Shown here piece by piece: positions 59,424 to 64,000 of a DNA stretch of 64,000 nucleotides; position 1 is the stretch's first letter, and every line of letters begins with the position of its first letter. A program made the position numbers and the translations under genes. Origin of the DNA: HK1 sp965215295 (GTDB taxonomy: Bacteria; Pseudomonadota; Gammaproteobacteria; HK1). The DNA lies in NCBI GenBank assembly GCA_965215295.1, contig OZ244045.1, positions 434,001-498,000 of the forward strand. The letters run 5' to 3'. Below the pieces are notes generated by a model. The model was given only the letters and a program-made list of their open reading frames with translations, was not told the origin of the DNA and ran no database searches.

Positions 59424-60344
59424 GGGTTGGCCGGAAGATCCGCGCCCGCCGACCGCACCGCGGGGCCGACGCGCGAAATCGAGCAGCGGAGATCGGTTCA
59501 GCCCCTGCGCGGCCAGTCCGCGCCACGGCGGGGGCGCCGAGCCGGCGACCTCGACGGCCTGCTCCCGCGAACCGAACGGTGCGAATACCGTCGCGCCGGT
59601 GCCGGTCATCCGTGCCCGGCCGTGCCTCGAAAGCCAATCGATGGCTTCGCCGACTTCCGGGTGCATCTCCTTCACCACCGGCTCGCAGTCGTTGCGGGCG
59701 GAGTCGAGCAGGTGCTCGACCCGCACCGGCGTTCCCGGCGTTCCGCATCCGCCTCGAAGCAGGCCGGACATTCTGATTCTGGGGGTATTTCGTGTCAACG
59801 CGGGGGCGTGGAAGACGTCGGCGGTGGAGATCGCGAGGGGGAGCACGACCAGTACGTACCAGGGCTCCTCCAGAGCGAGGGGAACCAGGCGCTCGCCCAC
59901 GCCCTCCGCCCATGCCGCGAGGCCGCGGACGAATACCGGCACGTCCGCCCCCAGCCTCGCCGCCAGCGCTGCCAGCCGATCCGCGTCCAGGCCGAGGTCC
60001 CACAACCGGTCGAGGCCGACGAGGACCGCCGCCGCGTCGCTGCTCCCGCCGCCGAGGCCGCCGCCGAGCGGAATCCGCTTCTCGACGCCGATGTCCGCCC
60101 CCTCTTCGATTCCGAATTCGTTGCGCAGGAGCTGCGCGGCCCGGATGGCGAGATCATCCGCCTCGTCCACGCCGGGAGTCACGGTAGTGCGCCTGAGCCG
60201 CGTGTCGGTGCGGCGCGCGATGCGCACTCGATCCGCCAGATCCACGAACTGGAATACGGTCTGGAGTTCGTGGTAGCCGTCCGGCCGCCGCCCCGTGACG
60301 TGCAGGAACAGGTTGAGCTTTGCCGGTGCGGGAAGCTCGATCAC
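59403..60344 (-). CDS. ispE: 4-diphosphocytidyl-2-C-methyl-D-erythritol kinase
   Basis: 313 aa. GHMP kinase motifs: PAPAKLNLFLHV, ATP loop IPLGGGLGGGSSDAA and MTGTGATVFAPF. It phosphorylates CDP-ME in the MEP isoprenoid pathway. GTG 60344 (or GTG 60359). The C-terminus continues past the usual end (GLNRSPLLDFARRPRGAVGG) until TAA at 59405-59403, which lies inside the tRNA-Gln D arm, so the last seven codons overlap the tRNA. It follows lolB by 65 bp. Confidence 0.92.
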   Translation of the reverse strand: MIELPAPAKLNLFLHVTGRRPDGYHELQTVFQFVDLADRVRIARRTDTRLRRTTVTPGVDEADDLAIRAAQLLRNEFGIEEGADIGVEKRIPLGGGLGGGSSDAAAVLVGLDRLWDLGLDADRLAALAARLGADVPVFVRGLAAWAEGVGERLVPLALEEPWYVLVVLPLAISTADVFHAPALTRNTPRIRMSGLLRGGCGTPGTPVRVEHLLDSARNDCEPVVKEMHPEVGEAIDWLSRHGRARMTGTGATVFAPFGSREQAVEVAGSAPPPWRGLAAQGLNRSPLLDFARRPRGAVGGRGSSGQPWGVAKR

Positions 60345-60409
60345 CCCCGGCTCGGCCACTCGGGGGCTGACGTCGTTGCCGCACCGCCCGCTCCCCGCCC
60401 TCCGGCCGT

Positions 60410-61120
60410 TCACACCGGATCGGGCTCCGACTTCCACCGCCGGACCACGACGGTCGCTTCGACCGATTCGCTGGAGAACTTCATGCGCCCGGGGAGCGCG
60501 AGCTCGTCGAGCTCGCCGTATCGCTCGTAGACCACGGTCCACCCCCCCTGTTCGAGACGGACCAGGCGTCCATGGTCGTCGAGCTCCATCCTCGGCGTGG
60601 CGCTGTCCGGTGCGGGCGCTCCGACGATCCAGTAGCGCAGCCCCCGCAACGGCACGGTCCAGCCGATCTCCTGCGCGAGGAGCGTCTCGGGTGAAACGGC
60701 GCTGGCGCGACGGCCATCCGGGTACCTCGCTTCGACAACGGAGGCCGAGCCCTTCACCTCGAACAATCCGACGCCGAACGGACCCATGAACCGCAGCAGA
60801 TAGGAATCACCCGTCTGGCGCCATCGCATGGTCACCCGCGACGCATCGCGGCCCGAGCGCACGGCCAGGGTGCCGAGCATGGTCCAGTTCCGGAAACGGG
60901 ACAGCTCCCGGACGTGCGCCTGCCGAGCCAGGCCGGGTGCGGCGGCGGTATCGCGCCCGGGCGCGGCGGTCTCCGGCAACGTCCCGCATCCCGCAAGCAA
61001 CGCGGCGCCCGCCGCGAGCCCTGTCGCGGATGCGCGCTTCGACGTTCCCGAAGCGCTTCCGAGGAGGAGACGGAGTACGCGGGAGCCCTGCGCTGCGGCC
61101 GCCGCTCCGGCGGGCCTCAA
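60410..61120 (-). CDS. lolB: Outer-membrane lipoprotein receptor LolB
   Basis: 236 aa. Lipobox ALLAGCGTL with the lipid Cys near residue 40; the body has the LolB pattern RFRNWTMLGTLAVRSGR, FMGPFGVGLFEVKG and WTVPLRGLRYWIVG. It inserts lipoproteins into the outer membrane. No ATG or GTG precedes the signal; TTG 61120, overlapping the TPR gene stop as TTGA, is the only sensible start and gives a rather long Arg-rich signal. Coupled to the TPR gene. Confidence 0.85.
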   Translation of the reverse strand: MRPAGAAAAAQGSRVLRLLLGSASGTSKRASATGLAAGAALLAGCGTLPETAAPGRDTAAAPGLARQAHVRELSRFRNWTMLGTLAVRSGRDASRVTMRWRQTGDSYLLRFMGPFGVGLFEVKGSASVVEARYPDGRRASAVSPETLLAQEIGWTVPLRGLRYWIVGAPAPDSATPRMELDDHGRLVRLEQGGWTVVYERYGELDELALPGRMKFSSESVEATVVVRRWKSEPDPV

Positions 61121-62853
61121 AGTCCGAAGCGCTCGATGACGTCGAGCAGGCGCTCGTCGTCCGGCGCCGCCTCGAGCGCGGTGCTCCATACCGCGCGCGC
61201 CTCGACCTTGTTCCCCAGCACCCAGAGCACTTCGCCGAGATGGGCCGCGATCTCGGGATCGGGATTGATGGACATCGCCCGCCGCAACTGCACGAGTGCT
61301 TCCTGGTGCCGTCCCATGCGGTGGAGCACCCACCCGAGCGAATCGACGATGTAGTGGTCGTCGGGCTGGAGCTCGATCGCGCGCCGGATGAGCGCATACG
61401 CCTCTTCATGGCGATCGGTGCGATCGGCGAGGGTATACCCGAGGGCGTTGAGGGCGTCGGCGTTGTCCGGCTCGCGCGAAATGATCGCCCGCATGTCGCG
61501 CTCGAGGACGTCCAGCCGATCCATCTTCACGGCGAGCATCCCGCGCGCGTACAGGAGGTCCGAATTCCCGGGGAACGCCTCCAGCGACGTATCGAACACC
61601 TCCATCGCTTCTTCGTAGCGCGCGACGCGCGCGAGCAGTCCGGCCTCCGCGCTGTAGATTCGTACCGCTTCCTGGACGGACTCGCTGCGCACCCCGTGCA
61701 GATGGCGCCGGGCCGCTTCGACGTCGCCGCCTTCCGCCAGCAGCACCGCGACCCTGATCTGCGCATTCAGTCGCTGCTCGCCGCTTCGGACCCGCCGGTA
61801 CGAGGCGATGGCGTCGGCCATCCGCCGCTGGGACTCCGCGATTCGCGCAAGGTAGTAGTGCGCGGTGTCTCGTCGCGAACCGCGGCTCGTGAGCTCCTCG
61901 AACTGCCGCGCCGCCTCGTCCAGCCGGTCCGTCTGCACGAGCAGCAGCCCGAGCGCGTAGCGGGCGTCGTCGTTCTCGGGCTCCGCCGCCACCAAGTACT
62001 CGAATTCCGAACGGGCGCGGTCGTAGCGGCTGGTGTCCACGAGCATGCGCGCATAGGCCATGCGGACCATTCCGGACTCGGGATGGCGGTCGAGGAATTC
62101 CTCCAGCACGCGGAACGCGCCGTCGGCGTCGTCCGACCGGACGCGCAGGCGGGCCCGCAGGATCGCGACCCGCCCACTGCCGGGGTCGAGGCCGTACGAG
62201 CGATCGGCGGCGGCCAGCGCCTCCTCGACGTGTCCGGTTCGAAGCAGGAGCCGCGCGAGCGCAAGCTGCGCCTCCGCGTCGTTCTCGTGCCCGAGGACGA
62301 GCTGCCTCATCGCCGCTGCCGCGGCCTCCGTGTCCTGCTCCCCGGCCAGGAGCTCGGCGGCGCGGTGAAACCCTGCGCCCGCCGGCTCGGACAGCGCCTC
62401 CACGATCACGTCGAGCTGCTCGACCGCGCCATCGACATCGCCCGCCCGCATGAGCAGGGACGCCAGGACCTGGCGCGCTTCCACGCTCGATGGATCGATG
62501 TCCTTCCACAGCCGGGCCGCTTCGAGGGCGCTCTCGCCGGCGTGCGAGAAGACCGCGAGCTTCGTCGCCCGCGCCGCGACGCGCACGTCCCGGGTCTCCC
62601 TGGCGGCCTCCAGGTAGTTCCGGAACGCAAGACGCAGATCGCCGCGCTGACTGGCAAGCTCTCCGACCAGGAGTTTGTAGAGCACGCCCGCGCTCAGCGG
62701 ATGGCGGGAAGGTTGGGAGTCGCTCGCTGCGTCCGAACGGACCGCGACCGCCCCGTTCGTCGTCGCAGGACCGGTCGCGGCGCATCCGGTGAGCACGCCC
62801 GCGGCGAACACCGCAGCAAGCGCGGACCTGCCGAGCCGCTCGCCGACGGACAT
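61117..62853 (-). CDS. TPR-repeat lipoprotein
   Basis: 578 aa. Signal with lipobox GVLTGCAAT, followed by about a dozen TPR units (GDVDGAVEQLDVIVEALSEP, GHVEEALAAADRSYGLDP, YTLADRTDRHEEAYALIRRA). This protein regularly precedes lolB-ispE in gammaproteobacteria, and is presumably an outer-membrane assembly factor; function is unproven. Start ATG 62853 with GAAGGGG upstream; ATG 62904 is an alternative. Confidence 0.85.
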   Translation of the reverse strand: MSVGERLGRSALAAVFAAGVLTGCAATGPATTNGAVAVRSDAASDSQPSRHPLSAGVLYKLLVGELASQRGDLRLAFRNYLEAARETRDVRVAARATKLAVFSHAGESALEAARLWKDIDPSSVEARQVLASLLMRAGDVDGAVEQLDVIVEALSEPAGAGFHRAAELLAGEQDTEAAAAAMRQLVLGHENDAEAQLALARLLLRTGHVEEALAAADRSYGLDPGSGRVAILRARLRVRSDDADGAFRVLEEFLDRHPESGMVRMAYARMLVDTSRYDRARSEFEYLVAAEPENDDARYALGLLLVQTDRLDEAARQFEELTSRGSRRDTAHYYLARIAESQRRMADAIASYRRVRSGEQRLNAQIRVAVLLAEGGDVEAARRHLHGVRSESVQEAVRIYSAEAGLLARVARYEEAMEVFDTSLEAFPGNSDLLYARGMLAVKMDRLDVLERDMRAIISREPDNADALNALGYTLADRTDRHEEAYALIRRAIELQPDDHYIVDSLGWVLHRMGRHQEALVQLRRAMSINPDPEIAAHLGEVLWVLGNKVEARAVWSTALEAAPDDERLLDVIERFGL

Positions 62854-62963
62854 GCGCAGCCCCTTCGCCGCACAGGCCCGTTCCCGCAACGCAGCTATCG
62901 CCATCGGAGGCTCTCGATGCGGCTTGTGCGCACCATCGGTCAACGTCGGTACAATGCGCCGCC

Positions 62964-62991
62964 ACTATACTTCATGCAGAGATTCAGGCAA
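62964..62991 (-). promoter_or_regulatory. Candidate sigma-70 promoter of the TPR-lolB-ispE-tRNA operon
   Basis: On the - strand TTGCCT (62991-62986) and TATAGT (62969-62964) are spaced 16 nt. The predicted start of transcription near 62957 leaves about 100 nt of leader. The same AT patch on the + strand gives TATACT (62966-62971), a possible -10 for hemA, with no good -35. Confidence 0.45.
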
Positions 62992-63056
62992 TCGGCGCGA
63001 CGCGGAACGAGCCGCGCGGCGTTCGGCGATCGAGCCGATGCACTCCGCAAACCGCC

Positions 63057-64000
63057 ATGTCGATCGTCGCCCTCGGATTGAACCACACCACGGCACCGCT
63101 CGAGCTTCGTGAACGGGCGGTGGTCGACGACGCCGGAATGTCGTCCGCGCTCAGGTCGCTGACCGACCTTCCGGGAGTGAGCGAAGCGGCGATCCTCTCC
63201 ACCTGCAATCGCACGGACCTGTACTGCGGGCTGAGCCGGGACGAGGACGCGCCCACCCGCTGGTTCGGCGAGTTCCTGGGCATCGACCGGCGCGATCTGT
63301 CCGGCCACCTCTACGTGCATCGCGAAGATGCCGCGGTGCGCCACGTCATGCGGGTCGCGAGCGGCCTCGATTCGATGGTGCTCGGCGAACCCCAGATCCT
63401 CGGCCAGCTCAAGCAGGCATATGGACTCGCCCGCCGCGAAGGCTCGCTCGGAGTCGTGCTCGACAAGCTCTTTCAGCGTTCGTTTTCGGTGGCGAAGCGC
63501 GTGCGTACCGACACCGATATCGGGGCGAGTCCCGTCTCGGTGGCATACGCCGCGGTGACCCTCGCCCGCCGGATCTTCGGGGAGCTCGATGCGCGCACCG
63601 CCCTGCTCGTCGGCGCCGGGGAGACGGTGGCGCTGTGCGCGCGCCATCTCGCATCGAGCCGCATCGGCCGCATGGTGATCGCGAACCGCACGCTGGAACA
63701 TGCCCGCCGGATCGCGACCCCGTTGAGCGCTTACGCCATCTCGCTGGACGAAGTGCCGCTCCACCTCGCCGAGGCGGACATCGTGATCTCGTCGACGGGT
63801 AGCCGCGAAACGGTCATCTCCTTCGCGCAGGCCCGCGCCGCGGTGCTCCGGCGCAGACGGCGCCCCATCTTCATGGCCGATCTCGCCGTTCCGCACGACA
63901 TCGACCGCGAAGCCGGCAATCTCCCGGACGTGTACCTGTACAACGTGGACGACCTCGCGGACGTCATCGAAGAGGGACACCAGCGGCGCGTGGCGGCGGC
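63057..64000 (+). CDS. hemA: Glutamyl-tRNA reductase, 5' part
   Basis: The gene runs off the window; 314 codons are seen. N-terminal GLNHTTAPLELRERAV and catalytic Cys50 in AILSTCNRTDLY, then GLDSMVLGEPQILGQLKQAY and the NADPH site ALLVGAGETVALCARHL. It reduces Glu-tRNA to glutamate-1-semialdehyde, the first step of haem synthesis. Divergent from the TPR-lolB-ispE operon, as in most gammaproteobacteria. Confidence 0.97.
   Translation, partial: MSIVALGLNHTTAPLELRERAVVDDAGMSSALRSLTDLPGVSEAAILSTCNRTDLYCGLSRDEDAPTRWFGEFLGIDRRDLSGHLYVHREDAAVRHVMRVASGLDSMVLGEPQILGQLKQAYGLARREGSLGVVLDKLFQRSFSVAKRVRTDTDIGASPVSVAYAAVTLARRIFGELDARTALLVGAGETVALCARHLASSRIGRMVIANRTLEHARRIATPLSAYAISLDEVPLHLAEADIVISSTGSRETVISFAQARAAVLRRRRRPIFMADLAVPHDIDREAGNLPDVYLYNVDDLADVIEEGHQRRVAA

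Overview
GC-rich bacterial chromosome, most likely a gammaproteobacterium. The best evidence is the right edge, where hemA diverges from a TPR lipoprotein-lolB-ispE-tRNA-Gln run, an order typical of Gammaproteobacteria. The species cannot be named from sequence alone. The window mixes housekeeping genes, several insertion sequences and a large secondary-metabolite locus.

Region 1 (1-13.5 kb) is a worn accessory region. It starts with the 3' end of a homocysteine methyltransferase gene and gene debris. An intact IS4-family element (961-2285, 9-bp target duplication) sits exactly on the start codon of a 2002-aa P-loop ATPase gene. That gene is followed 4 bp later by a gene for a 404-aa protein with a C-terminal HEPN RNase motif (R370-x4-H375). 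The pair looks like an unnamed defence or toxin system. Beyond it lie a transposase fragment, a secreted Sel1-repeat/trypsin-like protease gene split by an ISAzo13-type element (reading frame exactly recoverable), a frameshifted MFS remnant and small orphan genes.

Region 2 (13.5-18 kb, + and - strands) holds an FAD amine oxidase-like gene, a membrane pyrophosphatase (hppA) and a phage-tail-type NlpC/P60 peptidase.

Region 3 (18-42.5 kb, all on the - strand) is a RiPP biosynthesis cluster of the nitrile-hydratase-leader (NHLP/proteusin, NHLM export) type. Read in the direction of transcription it has: HlyD-type adaptor, C39 peptidase-ABC exporter, second ABC exporter, APH-like kinase, precursor peptide genes, fused E1-like/YcaO cyclodehydratase, SagB-type dehydrogenase, LanM-like dehydratase, a 2OG oxygenase, a second set of precursors, a second almost identical cyclodehydratase and a PhyH-type oxygenase. 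The kinase 3' end-precursors-cyclodehydratase block is duplicated. Copy B (28.7-34.9 kb) is intact with six precursor-family genes. Copy A (18.9-23.8 kb) is eroded: one precursor has a nonsense mutation, one lacks a normal core, others are fragments. Both copies keep an identical 86-aa leader-like protein that has no core. The expected product is a family of Ser/Thr/Cys-heterocyclised, possibly dehydrated and hydroxylated, secreted peptides.

Region 4 (43-50 kb, mainly +) has a B12-type radical SAM enzyme, sohB, an ISNCY-type element with a 17-bp direct repeat, a TolC-like outer-membrane channel and an Asp/Asn beta-hydroxylase. The radical SAM enzyme, TolC and hydroxylase plausibly serve the RiPP cluster.

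Region 5 (50-64 kb) is mostly housekeeping: PPi-type phosphofructokinase, bepA, HAD hydrolase, a tungsten aldehyde:ferredoxin oxidoreductase operon (ferredoxin, AOR, FAD reductase, MoaD-like), an FAH-family enzyme, tRNA-Gln overlapping the 3' end of ispE, lolB, a TPR lipoprotein and hemA (cut by the window end).
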